Made by a program: the position numbers and the translations under genes. A stretch of 64,000 nt of DNA, from the NCBI RefSeq assembly GCF_016595415.1, contig NZ_JAENIO010000023.1, forward strand, positions 1-64,000, in the 5' to 3' direction. This document shows, one piece after another, positions 34,433 through 44,475 of this stretch. The first letter of the stretch is position 1. Each line of letters starts with the position of its first letter. The notes beneath the pieces are model-generated. The model searched no databases and was not told where the DNA came from. It saw only the letters and a list, made by a program, of their open reading frames with translations. Origin of the DNA: Roseibacillus ishigakijimensis. Its GTDB lineage: Bacteria > Verrucomicrobiota > Verrucomicrobiia > Verrucomicrobiales > Akkermansiaceae.

Positions 34433-35014
34433 TCACCGCCCGCTGCGGAGAATCAGTTGGAGAACCTCCTCCCGGGAAGCCGGATTGTTTCGAAAAATTC
34501 CTCGCATCGAGGAAGTTACCGTCTCACTCCCGGGCTTCTTGATCCCGCGCATGGACATGCACATGTGTTGGGCCTCGAGAACCACCGCCACTCCCCGGGG
34601 CTGCAACTTGCGCTCAATGGCATCGGCCACCTGCCCGGTGAGGCGCTCCTGCACCTGTGGACGCTTGGCATAGCCATCCACCAGGCGGGCCAGCTTGGAC
34701 AAGCCCGTGATGCGACCGTCCGGCTGCGGCAGATAAGCCACATGGGCGCGACCAAAAAACGGCACCAGGTGATGCTCACAAATGGAATAGAAAGTGATGT
34801 CGCGCACGATGATGATCTCATCGTGATCCACCTCGAAGGTCTTATTGAGGTGCTCCGCCGGATCCTCATGCAAGCCCCCGCAAACCTCTTCAAAATACCG
34901 GGCCACCCGCAAGGGAGTGTCCTGCAAGCCGTCGCGCTCCGGATCTTCTCCAATCGCTGCCAGGATCTCTTTCACCGCCTTGGCTATTCTCTTGTGGTCG
35001 ACTTCCTTTTTCAT
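34433..35014 (-). CDS. folE: GTP cyclohydrolase I
   Basis: This 193-residue enzyme converts GTP to 7,8-dihydroneopterin triphosphate, the first step of folate (and in some bacteria queuosine) synthesis. Zinc-binding and catalytic motifs are intact: [39 protein letters not shown], and [12 protein letters not shown] at 35014 and GTG at 35017 are adjacent starts; the ATG is preferred. It lies 72 bp upstream of the msrBA start on the same strand and may share its transcript. Confidence 0.96.
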   Translation of the reverse strand: MKKEVDHKRIAKAVKEILAAIGEDPERDGLQDTPLRVARYFEEVCGGLHEDPAEHLNKTFEVDHDEIIIVRDITFYSICEHHLVPFFGRAHVAYLPQPDGRITGLSKLARLVDGYAKRPQVQERLTGQVADAIERKLQPRGVAVVLEAQHMCMSMRGIKKPGSETVTSSMRGIFRNNPASREEVLQLILRSGR

Positions 35015-35161
35015 CACTCGTCTCGGCTTCTTGCTGGATAACCGAACGCCCTCTTAGCCTCTCCTTCCCAAAAAAACCAACCCTGCCACTAGAAAAATTC
35101 TTCCCTCTTGCCGAAGATCCTTCCCTTTGTCACTCTCACTTCAGATCCTTCCTGCCTTCCC

Positions 35162-35731
35162 ATGTCTACCCGCCTCTTTCCGATCATCGTGTTTTCGCTG
35201 CTCACTCTTCTTTCCTGCAGCCCCTCCCGGGAATCATCGTCATGGAAGCAGACCAACGAAGCCCTCATGCAGAACCTGCGGGAGACCGACTCCTTGGCCG
35301 CCATTCGCATCCCCATCCTACGCTCGCCGACTTTGGAGAAAAACTGGGGCCCACCCACTATCGAGACCTCGCCACAGGGCACCTACCGCCTGTCCTATCA
35401 GCATCCCGAGGAATCCTTCGAGCGCCTCGTTATCTACGGCAGCCCCCTCCCCTTCCCCGTCTTGTCGTCGGCTCCCGACGAAGAGCGGGACCATCTCGTA
35501 GATGGCGAACTCGGCATCGTCACCATCCCCCAATCCTGGCGCTCCACGAATATCATGGACCGTGAAATCCGCTGGTTTACCGAGACAACTGGCGGCGGAG
35601 CCGATGGCGACTACTTCTCTACCGAAGGCTTCCCCCTCACCGCTCCCGACGGACGCACCGGCCATTACCGCCTCGTGGTGGAATCCATCACCGATCAAGC
35701 CGCTCCCCGCTTCGCGCAGGTCGGCTGGTGA
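35162..35731 (+). CDS. Predicted lipoprotein, function unknown
   Basis: This 189-residue protein has an N-terminal hydrophobic stretch (LFPIIVFSLLTLLSC) ending in a lipobox with Cys17. The mature part has no domain I recognise; it is mixed alpha/beta with Trp- and Gly-rich patches (IRWFTETTGGGADGDYFSTE) and looks like a compact beta-rich envelope protein. ATG at 35162 gives the signal peptide directly. It is followed 111 bp later by another exported protein on the same strand, though a shared transcript is uncertain. Confidence 0.65.
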   Translation: MSTRLFPIIVFSLLTLLSCSPSRESSSWKQTNEALMQNLRETDSLAAIRIPILRSPTLEKNWGPPTIETSPQGTYRLSYQHPEESFERLVIYGSPLPFPVLSSAPDEERDHLVDGELGIVTIPQSWRSTNIMDREIRWFTETTGGGADGDYFSTEGFPLTAPDGRTGHYRLVVESITDQAAPRFAQVGW

Positions 35732-35842
35732 ATTCTCTTCCGCCAGAAAAAGTTCCCGAAAGATGGAAATCGCATCATCCTCTACCGGTTGAGAGAGATG
35801 AGAGCCGCGCGGCGAGCTCTCCCACACTTCTCAATTGGTGCC

Positions 35843-37069
35843 ATGAACTCACGCTCTCCCTCCCTGCTCTGGGCCCTCGTCCTCATCTTGGTCAGCGGCA
35901 CTTCCCTCTACGGCCAGCTCAATCGCGGAGTCTGGTTCTGGGGCAGCACCACCACCCCGGATGGCCCCAGCCCCTACGGCAGCTCAGTGGTGGTGGGCGA
36001 TGCCGCCAAGGAGGACGAGACCATCACTTTCTTCACCACTCACGGCGTGAAACGGGTCTACGGCAGCTACCAAAACCGGCCGGTGAGCGAAGCCGGAGTG
36101 ATTGCGGCCTGGAACGAAAAGCTCGAGTTCGCCGGCATTCAGTCGCAACTGCTTTTCGACCTCATCAACATCCACGATCCCGCAGAAGTTGCCAGCTTGC
36201 TGAACAAAATCCAAACCCGCTTCATCAACTTCAATTCCAGTTTCTACGACCTGCCCCAATACCGCTTTGATGCCATCCATCTCGATATCGAACCCCAGGG
36301 CTCCGCCCCCTGGGATGCGGCGGATGGAATGGGCAAAAGAGCCATCCTCGACGATCTCTCCGCACTCTACGCCGACATCCGGGCCCTCCTCGTAACGGAA
36401 GGCATGGCCACCGTGCCCATCTACGCCGACATCCCCTACACCTGGGACAAGCTGCCTGCCGACGGAGGTTCCATCGCCTGGGCCGACGCCAGCGACCGCG
36501 ATGCCTGGTTCGCCGGTCTCGGAGCCTCGCTCAACGGCCTCTCCATCATGACATTTTCCAAAGACACCGTGCCCGAACTCACCGATGCCACCGACTACGA
36601 ACGAACGGGAGCTTTTCCCGGTTTCGCGCGCATCGCCATTCAGCCCAAGGGCTGGCCCGGAGAGCAATGGGAATCGATCTGGGAGGTGAATGGCATTCTC
36701 AACGACTTGGAGGCCCTCCACGCCCCCAACCACGCCACCGACCTGGAAAACTACGCTTTCTGGCGATACTCTATCGAAAATTCGCTCTTGGTCGCCGAGA
36801 TTGTCGATGTCGATATCGTGATTTGGGAGGATGACCCCGGTATCCCCTTCGGAGAAATCTGGACCGGACCCTCTCTTTACCTCAAAGGGCGCCCCAACAC
36901 GATCTACACCATCAAGCGAGCTTCATCCCTCGACGGCAAGTGGGAAGAACTCGCCCAGCTCAAGACCCGCTCCGGACAAGAGAGCGAAACGCTCCGTTAT
37001 GCCATCACTCTCTCAGAGCCGAGAGCCTTCTATCAAGTGACCGCCACGCCAGCAAACTCCGCCCAATAG
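35843..37069 (+). CDS. Exported TIM-barrel-like protein, possible glycosidase
   Basis: This 408-residue protein has a signal peptide (LWALVLILVSGTSLYGQ). The body alternates strands and helices with RVYGSYQNRP, the strand-end motif FDAIHLDIEPQ (acidic residues at a barrel strand end, reminiscent of glycosidase active sites), and VPIYADIPYTWDKLP, which together suggest a TIM-barrel. Residues about 325-400 form a C-terminal beta module (TIYTIKRASSLDGKWEEL, then EPRAFYQVTA) like those at the ends of other exported proteins in this window. No CAZy family can be assigned with confidence. ATG at 35843 is preferred to TTG at 35789. Confidence 0.6.
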   Translation: MNSRSPSLLWALVLILVSGTSLYGQLNRGVWFWGSTTTPDGPSPYGSSVVVGDAAKEDETITFFTTHGVKRVYGSYQNRPVSEAGVIAAWNEKLEFAGIQSQLLFDLINIHDPAEVASLLNKIQTRFINFNSSFYDLPQYRFDAIHLDIEPQGSAPWDAADGMGKRAILDDLSALYADIRALLVTEGMATVPIYADIPYTWDKLPADGGSIAWADASDRDAWFAGLGASLNGLSIMTFSKDTVPELTDATDYERTGAFPGFARIAIQPKGWPGEQWESIWEVNGILNDLEALHAPNHATDLENYAFWRYSIENSLLVAEIVDVDIVIWEDDPGIPFGEIWTGPSLYLKGRPNTIYTIKRASSLDGKWEELAQLKTRSGQESETLRYAITLSEPRAFYQVTATPANSAQ

Positions 37070-37112
37070 CACGCCCCCAGCCCACCCCAACCGAGTTCAG
37101 CGCTCAACTCGA

Positions 37113-37436
37113 TCAGCTCAAGGATAAAGCTGAAGGAATTCTTCCAGTTCTGGTGTTGGAGCGGTCTTGCAGGCTGAATTCCACAAAGTGCTCGGTTCCT
37201 ACCTTGACTCCGATTCTTTCTTCCAGCTCTCGATAACTTTTCTCTGCGTAGGTGAGTATTTCCGCTTCATGAGCGAGAGCAAGTGCGCACTCGGCTTGGT
37301 GGGCAATTTCGTCGTCTCGACTTCTTGCTCCTTGTTGAGGGCACGAGAAGTCGTCAAATACCAAGTCTTGTAGTCTGTGGTAGAACGCCTCAAGCAGATC
37401 GTCGTCTTCTGGCCGTGTGTCTTCACTTATGGGAAG
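37113..37436 (-). pseudogene. Possible coding remnant in the gap 37070-37563
   Basis: On the minus strand an open frame of about 108 codons reads like a real helical protein (EDDDLLEAFYHRLQDLVFDD, later EAEILTYAEKSYRELEERIG), but it has no ATG or GTG start. A stop codon lies immediately before it, and an ATG at 37440 in another frame runs into a stop after five codons, so a small frameshift may have separated start and body. The product is unrecognised. The remaining sequence of this 494-bp gap shows nothing else. Confidence 0.3.
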
Positions 37437-37563
37437 TCATAATAGGCACCCTGACATTCTTTGGCAACTTCAAGATGCTCGCGCGCGCAAGAGGAACGAG
37501 TGGGGTCGCTCCGGCCTCCCCCACCGAAACACCAAAAGAACTCGCTTTGAATAAGTTGAACCC

Positions 37564-40500
37564 TCACCCCCGCAGGGCCTTGTCGATGATCTTTTCGCTC
37601 ACCTTGCCCTCGCGGGGCACACCGGGGGCGAAGAGCTGGATGCGCCACTCGGCCAAGAGCCAACCGACCTCCCAGAGGCGCACGGCCTCGGGTCGCGCCC
37701 GCCATTGCTTGAGCCAGTCCAACCACAGGACGTCGAGCTGGCGCCGCTTTTCCTCGTCCTTGGCCAGCGGCAGACTGTCCAGACGCTTGAGCCGCTCCTC
37801 CAAGGCCTCGTAGTGGCGGGCATAACGCAGGGCCCTCCGCGCCCCCGCTTTCCAGACGAATTGATCCCGCTTGAGCCACTCCAGCTCTTCGCTGAGGTCG
37901 GCCACCGTCTCGACATAGAGTTTGTCCTCCCCTTTCCCCGCCAGCCAGCGATTGGCAAAATCGTAGACCTCCGCCGCGCGCTCCAGCTCCGCCGCCAAAT
38001 CACGGGCCTGGTCGAGCACCCAACCGCGCGCCACCTCCGAGGCCGCCGCAAAGTCCCCGGCGGAACGCGGGAGCTCGGCCCCTTTCTTGTAAAAAGCCGC
38101 CTCCACCGCCACCCGCATGACCTGCTCTTCCAAGGCCTCGCTCTGGCCGGGGCCGAAGACCAGCTTGGTGAGCGGGCGCAGGAAGCTCCGCTTCATGAAG
38201 CCCCGCAGCATGGCTTCATGATCCATCCAGAAGAGACGCACTACCCCGGCGCGATGACTTTCCGCCGCTTCTTCCTTTTCCAAAAAAGCACGCATCCCCA
38301 CCGATTCACCCTCATCCACGAGCGCGGGATAGACGCCCTCCGCCCGCTCGGGCACCTCGCCAAAGCTCCAGTAGGTGCCGCCCGTCATCTCCCACTTCTC
38401 GTTGGCCGCCGCCTCCCGCCGCGAGCGCAGCAGGCCCGCCAGCTTTTCTTTGAGCTCGCGCACGTCCTCCGAGAACCCCAGCACCTTCCCCTTCTCATCC
38501 CGCACCGTGACCGTCGGCCGCAGCGAGACCGGCAGGCGACTTTCGTCAAAAAGCTTGGGCTCAATCACCACCCCCGCGATTCCGGTGAGAAACTCGCCCA
38601 AGGCCTCGAGCAACCCGGTCTGGGGCTCCCACCCGGTCCATTCCTTGAGAAAATCCTCCGCCGTTTGGCTGATGGGCTGGAAGCGGGTGCGCCAGTCCTT
38701 GGGCAGACTGCGGATGAGCAATTCCACCCGCTCGGCCAGCATTCCCGGCACCACCCAGCTGGGCAGGTAATCGGGAAAATGGGGCAGCTCGGCCAGCTCC
38801 AGTTCAAAGACCAGCCCATCGTCGGGAGCCTCCGGATCGCAGACGTATTCTACCAGCCACTCCCGCCCGCCATGCTCGATGGTGTCGGGAAAAAGGAGCA
38901 ATTCGCTCTCGATGCCCTCTTCCCAGACGACATCGCGCAGACTGATCATGAGCTTGTCCTCATGGCCGTCCTGCTTCCGCCATTGGTGAAAAGCCTTCGC
39001 CGTGGTGGCCTCGACGGGAATGCGGGCGAAATAGAAGTCGAAAGCATACTCCTCCAGCCATAGCCCGCCCACCCGGCGCAGCTTGCGCTCGGCCGCCGCA
39101 CACTGCCGCCGCACCTGGGCGAGCCGCTCCAGACAAGGAGGGGGACTGCCCCCGCCCTTGACCAGCCGCCCTTCCAGAATGGCCTCCCGCACAAAGACCT
39201 CGTGCGCCGCCTTGGGCGAGACCCGGCCGAAAAAGACCGGCCGCCCGGGCACAATGGTGAGCCCGCCGAGGAGAATGGTCTCCTTGCCATAGACCGCCCC
39301 CTGACCCTCATTCCACTCCGGCGAATGATAGCGCTTGCGGCAGAGATGCGGAGCGACTTCCTCCACCCAGTCCGGCTGCATCCAGGCCACCTTGCGCGCC
39401 CAGAGCCGGGAGGTTTCCACCAGCTCGAAGGCCAATACCCAATCGGGCCGCTTCTTTTCCTTGAACAAGCCGGAGCCGGGGAAAATGGCGAATTTCATCC
39501 CGCCCACCCCTTTGTAGCTCTTGCTCTCTTTGTCCCAAATGCCGATGGAGCGCGGCATGCCAGCTAGCAAGGCACAGTGGATTTCCTTGTAATATTTCGC
39601 CGCTCGATTGCGCGCGCCCTTCCCCTCGCCCACCTCCACCTCGAAGCTCGCCAGCCGAGTCTCGGGCCGCTCCTTTTTGACGCAAAAGGAACGCGCGATT
39701 TCGCCCACAATCTGGTCCCACTCGACGAGACGCCGGAAATTGCAGAAGCTCTTCTGGCAAAACTTACGCAACTGGTTGCGCTGGAATCGTCCTTTGCCAT
39801 CGCGAAACTTGCTCACCGCGTTCCAGATTTTCAGCAAAGACAGGAAATCCGAGCGCGAGTCGCGGAACTTCGCCTGGGCCTGCCTGGCCGCGTCCTCTTT
39901 GCCTTCCGGACGCTCGCGCACATCCATCACGCTCAGCCCGCCCACGATGACGAGAATTTCGGCCAACACGCCCCGCTTTTCCGCCTCCACCAGCATGCGG
40001 CCCAGGCGCGGATCAAGCGGCAGCTTCGCCAATCGCCAGCCCACCTCGGACAAGCCATTGCGGCCCTCATCATGCAGCGCGTCCACCTCCTCCAATGTGG
40101 CGTAGCCTTCCTTGATGGCCTTGCCATTGGGTGGATCAACAAAAGGAAAATCTTCGATCTCGCCCAAGCCGAGGGCTTTCATCTTGAGAATGACTCCCGC
40201 CAGCGAACTGCGCCGAATCTCGGGATCGGTGAACTCCGCCGCCTCTTCCAGGTCGAGTTCGTCGTAGAGCTTCACACACACCCCCTCGCGCACGCGACCG
40301 CAGCGACCGCGCCGCTGCCGGGCACTGGCCTGCGAAATCTGCTCGATCTGCAAGCGCTGGATTCCCCGCTGGGGTGACCAACGGCTCACCCGCGCGAGAC
40401 CGCTATCAATGACGTAGACGATGCCCGGGATGGTCAGGGAAGTCTCCGCCACATTGGTAGCCAGCACGATGCGGCGCTTTCGGCTGGGGGCAAAGACCCG

Positions 40501-41286
40501 CTGCTGATCGCCCATCGACAAGCGGGCAAAGACGGGCAAGACCTCGGTATTGCGAAAGCCCCGGTCCTCCACCGCTTGCGCCGCCTCGCGGATTTCCCGC
40601 TCCCCGGGCAGGAAGACCAGCACGTCACCATTGCGGTCGTAGGCATCGACCCACTCCACCCCCCGCACCACCTGATCGGCGAGGTATTCGCGCTCCAAGG
40701 GCGGCAAAAAGTAATCCTCCACCGGAAAGGTGCGCCCCTCCACCATGACCATGGGCGCTTGAGAAAAAAACTCTGAAAAACTCCCCGCATCGAGAGTCGC
40801 GGAGGAAATCAATACCCGCAAATCCCGCCTCTTGGCCAAGAGCTGCTTGAGAATTCCCAGCAGGAAATCGATATTCAACGAGCGCTCGTGGGCCTCATCG
40901 ATGATGATGGTGTGATATTTCTTGAGAAAGCGATCACCCTGCAGCTCGGCGAGGAGAATGCCATCGGTCATGAACTTGACCTGGGTCTCTTCGCTCGTGC
41001 GTTTGTCGAAGCGCACCTCATAGCCCACCTCCGCGCCCGGCTGCACGCGCAGTTCCTCGGCCACCCGCTTGGCCACGCTGGTCGCGGCCAAGCGCCGCGG
41101 CTGGGTGCAGCCCACCATCCCCTGCCGCCCCTCCGCGAGAGCCAGCTCCAGCGCCATCTTGGGCAGCTGGGTGGTCTTGCCCGAGCCCGTCTCGCCCACC
41201 ACCACCACCACCTGGGCCTGCCGCATGGCGGCCAGGATCTCCTCCTTGCGCGAGGAAACGGGAAGAGTGGGATAAGTGATTTTCAC
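37564..41286 (-). CDS. hrpA: ATP-dependent RNA helicase, HrpA type
   Basis: This DEAH-box helicase of about 1240 residues is related to E. coli HrpA (1300), which acts on mRNA and stalled ribosomes. Helicase motifs: GETGSGKTTQ (I), TQPRRLAATSVAKRVAEE (Ia), IIIDEAHERSLN (II), ISSATLD (III), then TNVAETSLTIPG (V) and QRRGRCGRVREG (VI). HA2 and OB-fold regions follow, and the long C-terminal DUF3418-like region ends WRIQLFAPGVPREGK. GTG at 41286 (VKITYPTLPVSSRKEEI) was chosen as start; an upstream start at 41403 adds 39 residues of unlikely leader overlapping the divergent sulfatase promoter region. It is monocistronic. Confidence 0.95.
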   Translation of the reverse strand: MKITYPTLPVSSRKEEILAAMRQAQVVVVVGETGSGKTTQLPKMALELALAEGRQGMVGCTQPRRLAATSVAKRVAEELRVQPGAEVGYEVRFDKRTSEETQVKFMTDGILLAELQGDRFLKKYHTIIIDEAHERSLNIDFLLGILKQLLAKRRDLRVLISSATLDAGSFSEFFSQAPMVMVEGRTFPVEDYFLPPLEREYLADQVVRGVEWVDAYDRNGDVLVFLPGEREIREAAQAVEDRGFRNTEVLPVFARLSMGDQQRVFAPSRKRRIVLATNVAETSLTIPGIVYVIDSGLARVSRWSPQRGIQRLQIEQISQASARQRRGRCGRVREGVCVKLYDELDLEEAAEFTDPEIRRSSLAGVILKMKALGLGEIEDFPFVDPPNGKAIKEGYATLEEVDALHDEGRNGLSEVGWRLAKLPLDPRLGRMLVEAEKRGVLAEILVIVGGLSVMDVRERPEGKEDAARQAQAKFRDSRSDFLSLLKIWNAVSKFRDGKGRFQRNQLRKFCQKSFCNFRRLVEWDQIVGEIARSFCVKKERPETRLASFEVEVGEGKGARNRAAKYYKEIHCALLAGMPRSIGIWDKESKSYKGVGGMKFAIFPGSGLFKEKKRPDWVLAFELVETSRLWARKVAWMQPDWVEEVAPHLCRKRYHSPEWNEGQGAVYGKETILLGGLTIVPGRPVFFGRVSPKAAHEVFVREAILEGRLVKGGGSPPPCLERLAQVRRQCAAAERKLRRVGGLWLEEYAFDFYFARIPVEATTAKAFHQWRKQDGHEDKLMISLRDVVWEEGIESELLLFPDTIEHGGREWLVEYVCDPEAPDDGLVFELELAELPHFPDYLPSWVVPGMLAERVELLIRSLPKDWRTRFQPISQTAEDFLKEWTGWEPQTGLLEALGEFLTGIAGVVIEPKLFDESRLPVSLRPTVTVRDEKGKVLGFSEDVRELKEKLAGLLRSRREAAANEKWEMTGGTYWSFGEVPERAEGVYPALVDEGESVGMRAFLEKEEAAESHRAGVVRLFWMDHEAMLRGFMKRSFLRPLTKLVFGPGQSEALEEQVMRVAVEAAFYKKGAELPRSAGDFAAASEVARGWVLDQARDLAAELERAAEVYDFANRWLAGKGEDKLYVETVADLSEELEWLKRDQFVWKAGARRALRYARHYEALEERLKRLDSLPLAKDEEKRRQLDVLWLDWLKQWRARPEAVRLWEVGWLLAEWRIQLFAPGVPREGKVSEKIIDKALRG

Positions 41287-41491
41287 AGCAATGGGCGGGG
41301 CGGAGAGAGGAAACAGCAGTCGCGCCTTTTCGCAAGCCAGAAGGACGGAAAGCCCACAGAGAGTGGGAAAGCCACCACCCATGCGGCCTCGGATCGAAAT
41401 CAATTTGGAAACCTACTTCTCCCTCTCCCAAAGGACACAATTCGCGCCCACTCACGTAATCCTCGGGTCCGTAAGCCGAGAGCTTCCATCC

Positions 41492-42910
41492 ATGAAAACT
41501 CTTCTCACCCTCCTTTTCCTCGCCGGGTTCCCCCTCCTCTGGGCCAAGCCTCCCAACATTGTGCTCATCTTTGCCGACGATCTCGGCTACGGCGATCTCA
41601 GTTGCTACGGCAAATCCAAAGCAGAGACCCCCCACCTCGATCGAATGGCGCAAGAAGGCCTCCTTTTCCGCGACTTCTCTGTGCCTGCCAATGTGTGCGG
41701 CCCCTCCCGCGCCGCCCTCCTCACGGGGCGCTATCCCATGCGCTGCGGCTTCCCCATCTCCCGCTTGGATTTGCCAAAATACGCCAAATATGGCCTCGCC
41801 GCTGAGGAAATCACCATCCCCGAGCTCTTGGGACAAGCCGGCTATGAGAATTTCCTGGTCGGGAAATGGCATTTGGGCTTTCGCGTCGACGGCTCCCACC
41901 CTCTCGATGCCGGCTTCCAGAACTACTATGGCATTGCCAACAACCACTCCTCCTCCCGCCCCCATTCGGACACCCTCTACCGCAATCGCGATATCGCAGA
42001 AGAAAAGGTCCCCTATGAAAAATTGACCACCCTCTACACCGATGCCGTGGTCTCTTTTCTCGCCCAAGAAAGAACTCACCCTTTCTTCATCCTCCTCGCC
42101 CACAACGCGGTCCACACCCCCATCAAGCCCAGCGCGGAGTTTCGTGGTCAATCGGGCCAAGGTGCCTATGCCGACTTCGTTCAGGAGCTCGACCATTCCA
42201 CAGGGCGTATATTGGCCGCTCTGAAGGACCATGACCTGGAAGAAGACACTCTGGTCATCTTCACCTCCGACAATGGCCCCGCCAACCTCGGCTCGGCAGG
42301 CCCTCTGGCGGGGGGCAAATACGTCACCATGGAAGGCGGCCATCGCGTCCCCGCTCTGGCCCGTTGGCCGGGGGTCATTCCTCCAGGATCCACAACGGAG
42401 GCCATCACCACGAGCATGGATTTTCTCCCCCTCTTCTGTGCATTAGCCGGCGTCGCGCTCCCTGGCGACCGGACCATCGACGGGCGCAACATCCTACCTA
42501 TTCTCCAGGGAGAGACCGAAGAATTCCCCCAGCGCCTCTTGGCTTATTACAACGGAACCCACTTGCAAGCAGTGCGCAAGGGCCCCTGGAAGCTCCACCT
42601 TCCCCGAACCCTTTCTGACCAACCCTTCTGGGCCAAGAAACAAGGAGGCAATCGCAAGAAAATCCATCTCACCCTCGACGAACCCCTTTTGTTCAATCTG
42701 AAGGAGGACTTGGGAGAAACCACCAATCTCGCCGACAAACATCCCGAAATGGTTGCCGCTTTGCAAAAAGAGGCCGCGAACATCCAAGCCGAATTGGGCA
42801 ATCTCGATTCTCCCGGCTCAGCCCAACGACCCCACGGTCTCATCGAACCGCAGGAACGAAAGCTTGAGGAAATGCCGGACCACTCACTGCCAACCCCTCT
42901 CCAACCATGA
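41492..42910 (+). CDS. Secreted sulfatase (formylglycine type), first of operon
   Basis: This 472-residue arylsulfatase-family enzyme removes sulfate esters, most likely from a polysaccharide. The signal peptide is residues 1-18 (ending LLWA). The metal site IFADDLGYGD is at residues 26-35, and the Cys-type active-site motif NVCGPSRAALLTGR places the residue converted to formylglycine at Cys69. FLVGKWHLGF and FTSDNGP are also family motifs. It overlaps the next sulfatase by four bases (ATGA), beginning a three-gene coupled operon. ATG at 41492 is the natural start. The maturase (FGE or anSME) is not in the window. Confidence 0.93.
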   Translation: MKTLLTLLFLAGFPLLWAKPPNIVLIFADDLGYGDLSCYGKSKAETPHLDRMAQEGLLFRDFSVPANVCGPSRAALLTGRYPMRCGFPISRLDLPKYAKYGLAAEEITIPELLGQAGYENFLVGKWHLGFRVDGSHPLDAGFQNYYGIANNHSSSRPHSDTLYRNRDIAEEKVPYEKLTTLYTDAVVSFLAQERTHPFFILLAHNAVHTPIKPSAEFRGQSGQGAYADFVQELDHSTGRILAALKDHDLEEDTLVIFTSDNGPANLGSAGPLAGGKYVTMEGGHRVPALARWPGVIPPGSTTEAITTSMDFLPLFCALAGVALPGDRTIDGRNILPILQGETEEFPQRLLAYYNGTHLQAVRKGPWKLHLPRTLSDQPFWAKKQGGNRKKIHLTLDEPLLFNLKEDLGETTNLADKHPEMVAALQKEAANIQAELGNLDSPGSAQRPHGLIEPQERKLEEMPDHSLPTPLQP

Positions 42911-44475
42911 TTCGACCACTCTTTCTCACCACCCTCCTCCTCGCCGGGCTCCCCCTCCTTTTTGCCAAGTCCCCCAATGTCATTCTCATCTTTGCCGACG
43001 ACTTGGGTTACGGCGACCTCGGCTGTTATGGTGCAACCCACGTGCGAACTCCCAACATTGACCAACTGGCCAAGGAGGGGCGACGCTTCACCGATGCCCA
43101 TTCCGCTTCCGCCGTTTGCACCCCTTCCCGCTACGCCTTGCTGACGGGCTCCTACCCCTCCCGGGCAAAAGGCGGCGAAGGCCTCTGGGGACCGGCGCCC
43201 ATCAACTCCCCCCTTCTCATCGCGCCCGACACCTTCACCTTGGCCGACCTCTTTCAAAAGGAAGGCTATGCCACCGCTGCCCTTGGCAAATGGCACCTGG
43301 GTTTCGGCGAAGAAGCAAACGATTGGCAACCACCACTACGGCCGGGACCACAGGATCTCGGCTTCGACTTCTACTTCGGCCTCCCTGTCGTCAATAGCGC
43401 ACCGCCCTATCTCTATGTGGAAAATGATCGCTTCGTGGGAGAGGATCCCGACGATCCCCTCATCTTCATTGGGCGGAAACGCCACAGTGAAGCCACCCCC
43501 ATCACCCCCATTCCCAAGGAGGCCTCCCAACGCACGGCCAACCAGTTCAAGGGAGCGCGGCGGGCCCACGAGCACTACAACGACTACGAAGTGGGCACAG
43601 TGTTGACAGAGAAAGCCACCGCGTGGATCACCACCCACCGCCAGCAGCCCTTCTTTCTCTATCTCGCTACCACCCACATCCATCACCCCTTCACCCCCGC
43701 CCCCCGCTTTCAAGGCACCAGCGAAGCCGGCCTCTATGGAGACTACATCCACGAGCTCGACTGGATGGTGGGCGAAATCCTGACTTGTCTGGAGGAAAAC
43801 CAACTGACCGAGGACACTCTCGTCATCTTCACCAGCGACAATGGAGGCATGCTCAACTCGGGCGGTCGGGTTGCCGTGCAAAAGGGGCACCTGCCCAACG
43901 GAGACCTCCTTGGCTTCAAATTTGGCGCTTGGGAGGGCGGCCACCGCGTGCCCTTCATCGCCCGTTGGCCTGGTAAGATTCCGCCCACAACCGTCTCCCC
44001 CCAACTCCTGAGCCATTTGGACCTCATGGCCACTCTCCACGCCGCCCTCGGCAAAGAGAAGCCTCCCCAAGCCGGACCGGACTCCCTCAATCTCCTGCCA
44101 GCCTTGACCGAAGAGCCCTCTCTCCCCCTCCGGGAAGAACTGCTCCTCGCCGCCCACCGGCCCAGCCACCTCTCCCTCCGCCAAGGCCCCTGGATGTATA
44201 TTCCCGCCCGCGGCAGCGGAGGCTTCACAGGCTCGAAGCCCTCCCACCACGCCTGGGGCGGCCCCCCCGCAGTCGCCTTCGTGCAGGGGAAAAACAGCGA
44301 TCTGAAGGACGGCAAACTCCGCCAGGACGCGCCTCCCGCCCAGCTCTACAATCTCGCCGAAGACCCCAATCAAAGGGAAAACCTATACCACAGCTATCCC
44401 GACAAGGTCCGCGAAATGGCGACCCGACTCGATCAACTCACTCCCGAAAATCCCGCCTCTTCTTCCAAAAAATGA
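42907..44475 (+). CDS. Secreted sulfatase (formylglycine type), second of operon
   Basis: This 522-residue sulfatase has a signal peptide (MIRPLFLTTLLLAGLPLLFA), IFADDLGYGD at 28-37, and AVCTPSRYALLTG with Cys71 as the predicted formylglycine. It differs from its neighbour in insertions around residues 140-190, so the two probably act on different sulfate positions or sugars. Translation is coupled to both neighbours by ATGA overlaps at 42907 and 44472. Sulfatase subfamily (S1_xx) cannot be fixed by eye. Confidence 0.93.
   Translation: MIRPLFLTTLLLAGLPLLFAKSPNVILIFADDLGYGDLGCYGATHVRTPNIDQLAKEGRRFTDAHSASAVCTPSRYALLTGSYPSRAKGGEGLWGPAPINSPLLIAPDTFTLADLFQKEGYATAALGKWHLGFGEEANDWQPPLRPGPQDLGFDFYFGLPVVNSAPPYLYVENDRFVGEDPDDPLIFIGRKRHSEATPITPIPKEASQRTANQFKGARRAHEHYNDYEVGTVLTEKATAWITTHRQQPFFLYLATTHIHHPFTPAPRFQGTSEAGLYGDYIHELDWMVGEILTCLEENQLTEDTLVIFTSDNGGMLNSGGRVAVQKGHLPNGDLLGFKFGAWEGGHRVPFIARWPGKIPPTTVSPQLLSHLDLMATLHAALGKEKPPQAGPDSLNLLPALTEEPSLPLREELLLAAHRPSHLSLRQGPWMYIPARGSGGFTGSKPSHHAWGGPPAVAFVQGKNSDLKDGKLRQDAPPAQLYNLAEDPNQRENLYHSYPDKVREMATRLDQLTPENPASSSKK

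Noticed and set aside
37427-37879. Separate minus-strand gene at the 3' end of hrpA
   Set aside because: It lies in another frame over the hrpA C-terminus and has shadow-like composition.
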